Part shown: piece after piece, positions 52,183 to 63,736 of the stretch
Numbering within the stretch: the first letter of the stretch is position 1
How the letters are laid out: every line of letters starts with the position of its first letter
Assembly (NCBI GenBank): GCA_014706295.1
Contig: JACSVZ010000005.1
Span: 20,128,172-20,192,171 of the forward strand
Length of the DNA stretch: 64,000 bases
Reading direction: 5' to 3'
DNA from: Lycocorax pyrrhopterus obiensis
Taxonomy: Eukaryota > Chordata > Aves > Passeriformes > Paradisaeidae
The notes under the pieces: generated by a model
The model's database searches: none
What the model was told of the DNA's origin: nothing
The model's input: the letters and a program-made list of their open reading frames with translations, nothing else
Made by a program: the position numbers and the translations under genes

Positions 52183-52283
52183 AGGCCCTGATTCAGCAAA
52201 GCACTTAAGTACATGCTTCAGATTTTCTTTCCAGAAAGACTTGGCATGCTCAGAGTTAAGCATGTGCTTAACTGCTCTCCTGA
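52183..52283 (+). mobile_element. Relic of a palindromic non-autonomous DNA element
   Basis: The left arm 'ggccctgattcagcaaagca' followed by 'cttaagtacatgcttcag' is mirrored by the right arm 'agttaagcatgtgcttaact' and 'gctctcctgag'. This resembles a palindromic MITE-like family that I recall as common in reptile and bird genomes, where both ends read 'ggccctgattcag' inward. The middle and right end are worn. The family name is not certain. Confidence 0.5.
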
Positions 52284-54349
52284 GTGCCCAGCAAACAAGT
52301 GATGGGGCAATGTGTGCTGCTGCGCTCTGCCAGGTGCCTCTCAGGCTGCAGAATTGGGGAGTGAAAAATACATTCATTAATTTGTCTCCCTCCAGTACAG
52401 GAGCCGTAGTGCCAGGGTCTGAGATGACTCTATCCTTCTGCAGGGAGGTGGGTTGTTTCCATAGCACAGAAAATTTCCTGTGTCTCTTGAATGTTGCACA
52501 GATGAGTGTGGCCTTCTGCAGGGTGTGGGGCAGGGGCAGTTTGCATCAGTGGGTTTGTTTCCTCCCCCACGAGTTGTAAAGAAAAATATCTACCATGTTA
52601 CATGTGTCTGAATGTTTTGATATTTGTAGTTTAATGTTTTGTAGGATTCATTTGATTTAGCTTTCATTTACATGACGCCCTTCATTTTGAAGACTGAGCA
52701 GTTTAATGCAGCCATGTACCTGTGGGCAGTATGTGCTCCTGAGCTGCATGGTTTGAGAGCAAGATCAACATTTGATTTGTTAGACTGGGATTTCTTGAGG
52801 TTGAAGGGCTGGGAAGGGCAGATGTTACTACACTGTTTGGACATCTTGGTGTTTGGTGTGACAGTGTGTTAAGTCAGACCCATCATATTCCATCCCAGCA
52901 TTAACAGACCCTCACTTTCCTTGGGAGTCTGAAGCTGTGGAATAGGCACTTAATCCACAAGATGGTTGTATTTCAGTCTGCTCGTAAGAGTTTCTGAGAG
53001 TGCATTCTTTCTAATCCCCACCCATATCTGACCTGTTCTAGCTCGTTTTTGAGAGCTGCACCCAGCTAGTCCTTAGCTTCCTGCAGAAGGTTTTCTGCCC
53101 ATCTTTTCCTTTCTTTTGCTTGCTGAGCTCATTTGAACGGGGAGCCCACATATCAGTGAATGGGATTCCTGTATAAATTTGCCCCGTTTGCACAATTGGA
53201 ATTGATTTAGAGCATCTCTTCTTTACAAAACCGAAAAGACATGAGCATGGTTAAATGTGCCTTTTTTCCTTCTCTTTGAAGTTTCAGACACACTTAGCAA
53301 ATGTGATGTTTGCAGTCTCTGTTCCCCACCTGATGTGAAAAAATGCAAAGGTCCTTCCAGAAACATGGGTCAGACCAAGCTTTGTGGTGATGCCTCAAGC
53401 TGGATTGCAGGGATCTGGGCAGGTTTTGTTATCAACTTGAGTCTAATTAAGCCTAGAAAATACTTGCAATGTAGGTTTAACGAGTGTTGTTTTCTCTAAA
53501 TTGAAATAATTCGATCTGTGAATCAAAGAGCCTCTGTGCCCCACCCCCTGCTGCTGATGACAGCCTCTTCCCACATTTCTTCCTTGGTAGCATTGTTTCC
53601 ATTGTTTCCAGCTCCAGTAGGTTTCAGTTACTGATCAGTGTAATTGCAATAACACACCAATAATAAAAGAGGAATTTAAGCTTCCTTTTTTTGTAGTTGA
53701 AGGCTCTTCTCCTATGAAAGCTTGAAATCTTAATAGCAGTCACACAGGCAACATCCCGCACCTGTCAAACGTTTGCAAAAGTGGACGGTTGTACTTTAGT
53801 ATGATAAAGGACTGGATTTTGGGAACTTGGAAACAGCCCAATCCTATCAGGCGGCAATGGTACAGCTAATATTAGAATGGGTGACTAGGGACAGCTTAAC
53901 ATTTTAGTGGATGCCAAGGAAGCCTTCAGCTGGAATGCATTGAAAGTTGTTTGTTGTATAACACGAGTTGCTGGAGTCAGAGTAATTCGAGTTGCCTTTG
54001 GTCTGGTGGAAAACTACAGCTGTGATCAATGAGTTAATTTTTTCCGTGTGTATGCGGCTTAGGTTTCCCTGTCGGATTTGCTCTTAGTGTTGTAGGCTCT
54101 GAATCCATAGAGGAGCGGCTGTGAACCAGTCGTTTGTCTTCATGTGCCATCGCAGGAGCAGCCCTGCGCTGGGAAAGGGTTTAATGGAACATCTTGAAGT
54201 GCGGAGGGGTGTAGGACTGAGCTGTAGCCTTGTATATAAGAAAGCCACCGGTGCTCTTCCTGCCTGAACGCTTCCTGCAGAAGAGGGGGTGGGTTAGTTA
54301 ATGTGAATTTAAACAAACAAAAAAATTAAAATACTGAAGAGCAAAATAT

Positions 54350-54706
54350 TCCCCCGTGGTCTGGGAGGGCCTGGGGGGTGCAGCCCCCGCCGCTGGCCCG
54401 GAGGTTGGGCTGTCCCCTCCCCTCTCGGCCGGTCCGGGTGGGGTCCGGGGGTCCCACAGGCTCCCGGAGGGTCCCGGGGCTGCGACGTGCGGCGGGCACC
54501 CACCTCTGCACTATGAAACGGTCTCTTGTATTGGTCGGCTGCCCGCGGGTGCTGCTGTAACGGCAAGCGCCATTGGCCGGCGCCGCCTCCCATGCGCAGC
54601 GCGGCGCGGGCAGTGCCCCCGTGCCTGCAATGGCCGCCGGCGCCGCTTCGCGCCCGCCCGAGCGGGCCTCAGGCTCCTGGCTGATTCTATTTCTCTTTTT
54701 CCTGCA
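54350..54706 (+). promoter_or_regulatory. MBNL3: Second CpG island, candidate proximal promoter
   Basis: CpG is dense and GC content high between about 54,350 and 54,670. An inverted CCAAT box (ATTGG, 54572-54576) and an NRF1-like half site (catgcgcag, from 54591) lie 100-140 bases before the splice acceptor. There is no TATA box. The position suggests an alternative first exon that starts inside the island and reads through the acceptor directly into the start-codon exon. Whether it is active is not shown by sequence. Confidence 0.55.
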
Positions 54707-54707
54707 G

Positions 54708-55538
54708 GTTGCTGAAAAGTGCCTTTCCTGAAGCCACCGCTGCTTGGATTTCTGTCTAGGGCTGCCTCTCTCTGCCCCTCGCGCCCCTCTCTGTTTAATT
54801 CGGCGTTGCTTGCGGTCCGTGCCCTGACGGCGGCTCCTCCAGCCTTGCCCCTTTTTTTTTTTTTTTTTTTCCTCCCCATTTACACGCAGTTTGCTCAGCC
54901 ATTTTATTTTTTTCCTTCCCCCGACTATGTAGCAAATATTTAAAAGAAAAGAAAGAGGAGAAAAAAAAAATCAGACATCCTTTTGCCTGTTTTGATGCTC
55001 GTGAACCGTAATTTTTAGAAGCAAGAAATAGAAGGTAAAAAAACCCACAAACCCGAAGTTTTCTCCCCAAGGACCGAGACCGTTCCACAAACTGAAGTGC
55101 TGCCAGCAGCATATGCTTTTTGCAAGAATAATTGAAACCATTAACTGGAGAGCACAGAATTCTTTTGAAAGTCTGCCAGTTATTTGCAAGTAACTTTGGC
55201 AGTGGCACAAAATATAACACTTGTATTTTAACTTCTACAATTGCACTTTTAGGAGCTGGCCTCTAATTTGATTTTCAGTTGTTCTGATAAGATTTCTATT
55301 TTATGATTGGCTTTATGTTTAATTCTTGTTTAAAGAAACACAATTTGACTTAAATGAAAACCTAAGTGCTGATGAATAGGAGTTCTACCAAAGCAACAAG
55401 TTCGTTATTTCTTCACGTTTAACTTGAATTCACTTTTTTACCCTTTTTTTAAAAAAAAAGAAGAAAAAAGAAGATCAGCAGTAAATATTACCCTGAGGAA
55501 GGGTGCGATTGCTTGCATTTTAATTTTTGTTTTTTAAT
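54708..55538 (+). other. MBNL3: 5' UTR part of the MBNL3 start-codon exon
   Basis: The exon start is set by a strong acceptor: a pyrimidine tract followed by CCTGCAG, with AG at 54706-54707. The leader is 831 bases if no further intron splits it. It contains long T and A runs (54850-54871, about 54960-54970) and several upstream ATGs. The AT-rich second half contrasts with the CpG island before it. The coding part follows without a break. A hidden intron inside the leader cannot be ruled out. Confidence 0.6.
54927..55422 (+). promoter_or_regulatory. Cluster of six short upstream ORFs
   Basis: In order: a start-stop ATG-TAG at 54927-54932; 7 codons at 54995-55018; 26 codons at 55113-55193; 16 codons at 55303-55353; 3 codons at 55354-55365, starting right after the previous stop; and 16 codons at 55372-55422. 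All end before the main ATG at 55539. The last stop lies 116 bases before the main start, which leaves room for reinitiation. Such a leader would be expected to lower or regulate translation of the main frame. Use of these ORFs is not shown by sequence alone. Confidence 0.45.
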
Positions 55539-55712
55539 ATGGCTGTAAACGTTTCCCTGGTTCGCGATACAAAATGGCTGACATTAGAAGTGTGTCGAGA
55601 GTTTCAGAGAGGGACTTGTTCTCGGTCTGATGCAGAGTGCAAGTTCGCCCATCCATCACGGAGTTGCCATGTGGAAAATGGTCGAGTTATTGCCTGCTTT
55701 GACTCCCTAAAG
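55539..55712 (+). CDS. MBNL3: Muscleblind-like splicing regulator, first coding exon
   Basis: This exon encodes the N-terminal 58 residues of a muscleblind-like protein, a family that binds YGCY motifs in RNA and controls alternative splicing, RNA localisation and stability in nucleus and cytoplasm. Residues 11-27 ([17 protein letters not shown]) are the family hallmark. The first CCCH finger is complete as C19-X7-C27-X6-C34-X3-H38. C53 starts the second finger, which is cut by the intron after K58, as in other muscleblind genes. The start ATG has A at -3 and G at +4. The donor is AAAG followed by GTGAGG at 55713, and the phase is 0. MBNL1 and MBNL2 are almost invariant in vertebrates, and this peptide differs from each at about eight positions. 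H44 (CHVENG), R41 and N4-V5 agree with MBNL3. Unlike remembered mammalian MBNL3, it has no extra Thr after Met. The remaining exons lie beyond the window. Confidence 0.93.
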
Positions 55713-58700
55713 GTGAGGACTGTAACACGTGCATTACCTAAGCTTCCTTGCTTTTCCTTCCCTTCCTAGTGGCTCGGTTTGCAAGGGTGTGGGTTGTGCA
55801 GAACAGCTGTTTATTGCTCTGTGTCTGCAGGGAGGATGCTGCTGGTGTGGGATGCAGCTCCTGAAATCTAGGCTGAGTGACATTGGGTGCGATTTGCATG
55901 GAGTGCCAGGCATTGCAGGGAGAGAGGATTTTACCCAGGGCATTTTTCAGTGGTAGCTCAGGTCTGATATAGCTGTCCCTGAAACAGAGAACACAGGTTG
56001 TGGGTAGCAAATGAAATAAGAAGAGTAGAGAGAACTGAAACCCAGTGTTTGAGTGTCCAGATCACATCAGCTGTGCATTTGGTGCAGGGATCTGAAATGT
56101 GCTTTTAATGAGCAGAAATGAAAGCAGCATTTTAAGATAATGAATCAGCTTTACATGTATTTCCTGAAGACAAAAAAGTACTCTAACGCTGTCCTGTAGA
56201 TGAGGGCCAGCCAAAATATTTGGAGAACAACATTTCCAGAAATGGCCATTGGGAAAGTGCTTTCTGCGAGGAACACAAACTTGATGGCTCTGCCAGGCCT
56301 GTTGGAGCAATGGCTGAGCCTTGTGGTTGGTGCGAATCCTTGCAGAGTCGATTTTGGAGGCAGTAAATGGCTCTTGGTTGCTTGTCCCTGCTGGAGCTCC
56401 AGGGGTTTCTTTCAAAAATACTAAAGACCTGGATTGTGAGTCAGGATGAGGAGTGGGGGGGCTCACAGGAGGGGAATGTGGGTATCTCTTTCTGGCCTCG
56501 CTTCACCATGGTTCTTGGGAAAGGAACATCCACTTTTTTTTTCTTTTTCCCTCATAAGTATTTTTAGTCTGAGACCATATGGGTAACTGGTAGCAAATGA
56601 GAATTTTTGAGGTTGTGTTTAATGTTTTGACCAGAGTAATTAACCTGTTAAAATTTCTAGAAAGAGTCTGGAAAATTTTACAGTCTTAGAAGTTTTCTCT
56701 TGAACTTCAACTGTTGCTTGAAAAGATTTGGATTTATTTTTATGAGCATAATGAATTACAGAACTGGTAGATTTATATATGCAGAGATTCAGACCAGGAC
56801 TGGATCTGGACTAACACTAGATTACCCATTTTGTTCCTGTTAGTGGCTTCTTCAAGTTTTCACTTCTGTTCTCTTTTTCCGAGAAGCTCAAGTTTTCTGC
56901 TTGCATTCGGTTTTCTCTTTTTAACCTGATTATATGCAATGACTCTCTTAGTTATACAGTGACTTTCAAATGTACATTTACATTGCTGGTTTGCTGACAG
57001 TGGGAGACAAACACTTTTTTTATTGAAGAGGAAAAAAAATCTTGTTCTTTATGCCCTTGAAATTTCTGAATTGTAGCTAGTGGCAATGCAGATACTTTTA
57101 ATGAGGAGATTAATATGTTCATATTTTATAGTGTTTATTTGTGAATGGAAAGAAGGGCTGTCATGCTATGGAGGGTAGTTTTGTGCCCCTTGCTGGTGTT
57201 TGCATCATCTTGGGGAAGTGTCTCTGTGCAGCCACCCAACTTGGCTGGGCTCTGAGCTGCGCTGTCACCTGGTGTGTGACATTTCCCCACGTGTGCTGTT
57301 GGCAGTGCAGTTCCTGCAGCACGCCCAGGCTCTCTGTGCCAGCCCCTCTCTGCACAGCTGGGGCTGGGAGGACGTGCAGGACCAAGTCCATGGGCAGCTG
57401 GGGTTCAAATCCCACCCACTGGTATGAGCAACCACTTCTCCCACTTCAGCAGTGGGGATGGGATGGGGAACACCATGCTAAGAAAACAGAAAAAACCACA
57501 GTGGAAGGAGTAGGGTGTGATCTTCTACAGCTCGGAGTGTTTCCGGTGTAACTGGCTGTTGAATAATGTTCTTGTTGCAGTTTCCTCTTGACACAGTAGC
57601 AGATGCCCAGTTTGTGCTGGTTACATGGCCTGAATTTTCCAGGGTACAGGTTTTTTGGACTTAGGAAAGCCTCACGGAGGGCTGACAACTCTGTCTTTGG
57701 GAAGTACTCGAGGAGAGGTCCAACTGTGCAGAGCACTTGGCCGAGGGTTGGTGATGCACCCCTCTTTGCAGACAAGAAAGTGGGTCTTGGAGCACTTTCT
57801 TCAGACCCACAGATCCAGCAGCTCTCAGTGGACAGCACCCTGTTTCCCTATGCCATGGAGGGCCTCGGTCCCCATCCCTGCAGCCTGAGTGTGTGTGTGC
57901 CTAACGCTATGCATTTCCCAGTGGTGGTAACCCCCCTAGGGACTAAACCCTCAAACAATGGTCGTTCTGTTCCTGGGCCAGAGCTGGACTTGCAAAGCCC
58001 TGTTTGCAGTAGTCTTAGGGGCTCATGGCTGTAAGGGTAGCCACCCTCACCGGTGACCAGAGAGATGTTACATTCTCAGACCTGTTAAGAGGCTTTTCAT
58101 GGCCATCCTGTGGACGTCTTTGTGCCCAACAGCTGTGGAACACTGACCCTCTCTCCTGCCGAGGGCTCAATAGCTGCTTAGTGCTCCCTTGTCTTTTCAC
58201 GCCCTGCATTAGCAGAACATCCGTGTTGCTTTATTGGCGGCAGGATATAGGATGCTTGCGGCTAATAAGTTTTCCCGTTGTCTTGCAGCCGCCCAGGACT
58301 TCGTTCAGACGTTGCTTATCTGCATCCATTGTGTGCTGCTGTTGCTTGTTGTTTTTTTCTCACAGACCTCTTAATCTTGAACAATGCCCTCATACAGGAA
58401 CTTCTGATAACCCAGCAAACAATGGTTTCACCTCACTGGTCAGGTCATGTGCAGCATCCATACACTTACTGCATCCTCCTTTTCCCCTTTTTTTTCTCAA
58501 TCTCCTATAGCAGTTCTATGCCTGTTGCAGTGGAAAAAGCAGTAACGCTTCCAGAAGCAGTCAAACTGCGTCAGCGTGGGTTGTTTCACGGGTGACTGTG
58601 TGCTACCTGTAATCTTGTGAAGAACACACAGGACTCCTTGAAGATAATAGGGGCCCTTACTGATGCTCAGGTGGGGGTCACCAGAACATGCTCTGCAGGA

Positions 58701-61700
58701 ACATTGTGTATTGTGCAATGCTTTGGTTGTGAAATATCTGGTCTTGATTAGGTTGAAAGTGCAGGGCTGGATCTTGCTGTCCTGAGCTGTGTTTCTTCGA
58801 AGGGGGAGTTTGCACGTTTGTAGGCAGCAGAAGGAACCTTTCTTAAGCAGATTGATATAAAACTTAAAAATAGTTCCTTGCAAGAAGCTATTTGAATCAG
58901 ATGCCAAGAGAGCTCTCACTCTACTTGTGCATCCCTCCTTGTTATTCTGGAAGCAGTGTTCTCTGAATTAATTTGTTTGAATGGCAGGAGAGGCTGCACT
59001 GCTTGATTGCAGGGCAGTCCAGAGGCACGAGAGCCAGCTGTGCTGGGCCACCCTGCTTCCAGAAGTGACCATGATGGCTGCTGGTCAGTGGCCGGTGCTC
59101 TCTGGTACTTCCTAGGCAGGTCCTGTGGCACCTCAGAGACGTTCTGAGCAGAGGAGAGGAATGTCATGTCATCCCTGTAAACTCAGGTGGCCCTTGGGTT
59201 CGTTCATTGCTTCTCTCCCAGGCTCGGTGTGCACTGTCCCATGCAGAGCTAGTGTGTTTTGTAAGGATCAGAACATGGTTTGCTGGCTCATGGCAATTCC
59301 GACAGAGGTTTGTTTTGGCACTTTGGTGGGCTGCTCATCAAGTCATTAACTTTCCTATTCAGGCTGGATCAGGAGGGCAGGATATGAGCTTGTCTGACTC
59401 TTAGTTCCTGGCCAGCAAGTCATTGGTTGTGTTTTCAGTTTCTGATGTTGTCAGGAAGGAAAAAAAGCATCATCTTTTGTCACTAATGGAGCAGAGAGCT
59501 GAGAGATGGGGCATTAGGAGATGGTGACATATTATATAAAAATATGTAGGTAATGTACATCAGGTGTTCACAGAGGCTTTGATTTATACTGCTCACAGTT
59601 TGGGTATCTGCACTGAGGACTTGTGATTTAAAAAAAAATTATGAATGCAGCTTTGTAAGGTGTGGGCTGGTTTTTTTTGCTGTTTAAGGGTTTTAACATT
59701 TTCTTTATGAATGTTTATGCCAATTGAAGCTTCAAAGAGCATTTTGAGATGGAAAATAGTGGGGTGAAAAATTTCAGTAATATGAATTTTGACTCTGGGA
59801 GGTCTAATGTAAAAAACATTGTTAAACTATTGCATGTTTCAAAGCAGTACTCTATAAAAAAGGTGAAAATTTTCTGTGAACAGGCATAAAAAGGAGTTAT
59901 ATGTAGTTTTGTATAAATTGTCTATTTTCTGAAAGAAGTGTTATTCTTTGGTAATAATATTCAAAGTCCCACGCCAATCTAAAAAGTTCACACTGCTTGG
60001 GCAATAGATGTACTGTATGATCTTGAAACTGATGTACCTGAGGCCATTCCTCACAGTTTTCATGCTAATTTGTACCTGGTTTATGCTGACTTGACTAGAA
60101 TTATTTCTGACTGTTACTGGTTGGCAATCAAATCTATTTTTTAAAAATTTAAATAAACTCCAAACTAGGAAACAGCTGAAAACACCCACTAAACTTAGCA
60201 TATGGTTACACTTTTAGAGAGGAAGAAGAAAGCAAACAAAGCCATAGTGATATTTTTGGAGATATTCTGACTGCATGTCTCAGCTCAGTGTAATGGAGAT
60301 GGAAATATTCCACACAAACAGTGTTAGGCCAAGTCACCTGTGTAACAAACATCCACTTTTCCTTGGTCATTAAGCCACTTATCTGTGTGGCAACAGTAGA
60401 TTTGCAGCAGCTTTCTGTCCACTCTGGATGCTCATATGTCTTATGGCATGTCATAAGTGCTTTTTAGAACTACCAAATCAAACAACTTGAAGTGGGGGAA
60501 AATGTATTTAGACTCAATTTTATTTGTAAAAAACTGTTAATACTGTATTTCTCTGTCTTCTCTGTTAATTTCTATATTTTTCTTTGTATTTCTCTCTGAA
60601 GTAAATTGGTATTTCAAGAAGAAAAGAGAGCTTGTGGGGGAAAAATAATTTAGGCCTGATCCCTTCTTGTCTATAGATTACAAGCTCCATGTTTTCACAG
60701 CTGAATTTAATTGGCACACATGCTGTCTATACTCTCTGTAGTGTCTTCAAAAGTTTTTGGCACATCTGTGGGATAGAGAGCACTGATGGAAAAGCTCACC
60801 TGGCACTGCATGTGGCTGAGCATCGCCTAGGCCTGCCCCGGTGTCTGGACTGCAGATGCTCTCTGTGGGGTCAAGGCTGGTTACTTGAAGATCATGTGTG
60901 ACCTCCCTAGCCATGTTCAGCTTTCCAGGGAAAGGATACACCTTGTTTCTTTAATCTGCCTAGCTGATCTTTCTGTGCAACAGAGGTCTGTGCACAGCGT
61001 GTTTGATTTGTTTAGTGTTATCCAATGGTTTCTCTGATGGCCCAGTAGTCTCACTTCATTTATCTGTGACTTTTTGACAGCTGAACCATGACCGATGAGC
61101 ACTGGTGGGTTTTGCAGTTATGGTTTAGAAGATTGCTGCTCTGAGCTGTCCCCTTGCTTCTATGCTGCAGGTTGCTGCCACTGTGGCAAGATTAGCAGGA
61201 GGACAGAGTGCCTTAGGCACTGAATACAAAGTCCAGCAGCTGGAATTCCCTTGGTCATGGCTCTCTGCAGAGCTGCTGGGTGATGAATGTGTGTAACTGG
61301 AAACAGGCTGGTGTTACCTGGTGACTGTGCTGCAAGGACAGCAGTAGACAGGGAGGGAGATGCAGGAAGATCTTATTCATTGCCAGCAATTTGCAAAGAT
61401 GTAAGGCAAGAGTCCTTGACGGGAGTTCTTGTCTGTGCTCTAAAGCAAGCAGGTGATCTTTGAGGTGTGTTATGGAGGGCAAAGAGGTTGGCCTTGTCCT
61501 TATCTCTACTGTGTCTTTCTGTAGCTGAGCAGCCTCAGCAGGGAACACTACTCTGGCTTTTACATTTACAGACATGTGCTTTGTGAAACTTGGTGTTGTC
61601 CATGGTAATATGGCAAGAAAGGTGAGATGTCTGTAGATTTCCTGGTGCGTAGTCTAGTTCTGGTGCCACCCTGGAAGGATACTCTCTTCTCGGCTCATTG

Positions 61701-62093
61701 CTTGTACTCCTGCTGAGGGTGGATATTTGGTGACTGGGTATTTGCTGTGCAGTAGATGGAGACCTCGTGACCCCATGTTTCTCCTGAGGGCTTGCCCACA
61801 CAGGAGCAGCAGATGCCTTTGCTGTTGCCTGTGTGTGAGTGCCAGTCTCATGCATGGTGTCTCTGGGACAGGTTCAAGAGGCTGGCAGAGGTGTAGGCAC
61901 AGGCTGGCACGTTGGGAGGCACTCCCAGTGCAAGGAGCAAGCACAGGAACATCATCCTTGTCTGTCTTCTTGCAGCTGATTAATTTATTACAGCTTTTCC
62001 TTGGGCCTCAGACTTGTGTGCTTTTCCCCTTGTACGTGCTGGAAAGCAGAGCTGTGCCTGCAAACTGGTCCTGAGACCGCATTTTGGAGGCCA

Positions 62094-62169
62094 GCGTCTT
62101 CAGGGAGCTGAGCCAAACACATTCAGCAGTGGCGTCTTCAGGGAGGTGGGCCAAACACATTCAGCAGTG
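62094..62169 (+). repeat. 38-bp tandem duplication
   Basis: Units at 62094-62131 and 62132-62169 differ at two positions, and a third copy begins with 'gcgtttt' at 62170 but is lost. The high identity suggests a recent local duplication by slippage. Confidence 0.9.
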
Positions 62170-63706
62170 GCGTTTTGCTGCCAGCCTTGCCTCTCCTTTC
62201 CTCACCAGCCAGCCCTGGCAATGCAGGGCCTCTGCTCCTGTCTGCAGCTCATGTTGCCTCGTTCTTCTCCCTGTGGCGTGAGCAAACCACCCTCCTCAAA
62301 GGGTAAAGCCAGCAGCATTTACATTATTAATATTAGCCAAGAGTAACCTTGGGTTTCTGGTTGGGAAGATGATGGTAAAATGCTGACTACTGCTCACACT
62401 TGCCTAAAAAAGCAGGAGATAAATTCTTTTGGGATGTGGCTCTAAACCCTTCTGAGCTTCTGTGTGTACTTAAGCAGATATATTTTGAAACCTTTTATGG
62501 GCATATTGCAATGTTCCACTGGTTGTGGCATGCCACCTCCTGCTCCTGAAGCTTGCTTTCCCATTTTGGGGGCAAAGTCCTCCAGACCAAGATTCTGGTT
62601 CTGCAAAATACTTAAGCCTGATTTTAAGTGTTGTAGAATTCTTGCGAGCAGCAAAGAGCTCCTTGTGCTGGACTGAGCTGTTGCACCAAGTTTTGAGCGT
62701 GGGAAGTGGTCTTCTCAGCCAGTCTCTAAAGGGGAAGAGCTGCCCATGGTCGTTTCTTCTGCCACCTTTGGCTTTTGGGAGTTTCTTTGCATGCACACCT
62801 TGAGTTTGCAGCTGGGATCTGCAAGCACAAGCTCCGTGCCTGTGACCCAGCACAACTGCAGGGGGATACTCTGTGAGCCCCAGGGTCTTCCTCTGCACAG
62901 GGAGGAGGGAGATGAGGTGCTGGGCCCAGATAGCAAGTGTCTGTGCTTGCATTTACCCCTACCTGCTGTGAGTCAGAATTGGCCAAGGGAGCACAAAGGG
63001 TGGGTGTGTGTGTACAGTGAGCTCTGGTACCTCGTGTGGTGCCATGTTGCAAAATGTGGCACTGCCAAATTCTTCTAGGGAAGAAGTTCAAGCATTACAT
63101 CTTCCAGCCCTGACGTGTAGCAGTAGCTAACACTGGGATTGAAATAGAAGCACCAAACCTACAAGTCTCTATGCCTGGACAGAGCCTGGGGCAAAGAGGA
63201 TGCTTCGCTGTGATGTCCTGTCTTGCTGCAGTGCCGGTGAAGCTACCTAGGGACTTCTCATGCTCCTGATTACATTAGGCCAGCAAAACAAGCTGGGGGG
63301 AAGGTGGTGAAAGACACCTTCAAGGGGAGTGACTGAATGAGTTTGTGGAGTTGGTGGATTTCTTCAGCGGCATAGCATCAGTTTGATGTAATCCCTTAGC
63401 TGACAATAGCTTTCTGCCACTTGGTTCACCCTTCTGAAGGAGGGTGCAGTAACATGCTTTTATGTAATTGAGTTGTTTGAAAACTTTAAAACAAATATAA
63501 ACAAGATGTGCCAGGCTTTTTGGAGAGCCCGTCATCTGACATCTCCCACAGAGCATTTCAATAAGTGGTTAGATTTCCAAGTGAGGAACTGAGCTCTTTG
63601 AAAATCTGCCCCTATAAATATGTTTTGCTGATATTAAAATAAATGCTTTGAAGACTTTGGGTGAATGTTGCCCCATACAGGCGCAGTTTTACTTCTGGCT
63701 TATTAA

Positions 63707-63736
63707 TACTGTTTTATTGCTATTCATAAAACAGTA
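63707..63736. repeat. Perfect 11-bp inverted repeat
   Basis: TACTGTTTTAT at 63707-63717 is the exact reverse complement of 63726-63736, with an 8-base loop. It is a small AT-rich palindrome with no assigned role. Confidence 0.8.

Larger units (their letters stand above)
22262..54707 (+). other. MBNL3: Large first intron of the MBNL3-like gene
   Basis: About 32 kb runs between the donor at 22,262 and the acceptor AG at 54,706-54,707. The acceptor is preceded by a strong pyrimidine tract and a CTGAT branch-like motif at 54681-54685. I find no coding exon inside. Contents are a T/A-rich stretch with poly-A and poly-T runs (22560-22575, 22785-22801), a CR1 tail, two MIR-like relics, a palindromic DNA-element relic, a hairpin, a tetranucleotide repeat and A runs. 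From 23.6 to 35.5 kb I see nothing beyond A- and T-rich low-complexity runs, for example near 28067-28095 and the AG-rich tract at 34346-34371. Overlapping frames of up to about 200 codons lack domain features, and several depend on non-ATG starts. Confidence 0.65.

Noticed and set aside
55527..55538. Earlier start four codons upstream of the ATG
   Set aside because: The codon at 55527 is TTG. The ATG at 55539 has a good context and matches the family N terminus.
55539..55712. Assignment to MBNL1 or MBNL2
   Set aside because: Both are nearly invariant among vertebrates at this exon, and the peptide differs from each at about eight sites while sharing H44 and R41 with MBNL3. The family call is firm and the paralogue call is likely but not proven.
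57395..57440. tRNA-like B-box (ggttcaaatcc)
   Set aside because: No A-box at the right distance and no acceptor stem or cloverleaf could be drawn. The motif alone is common by chance or in SINE relics.
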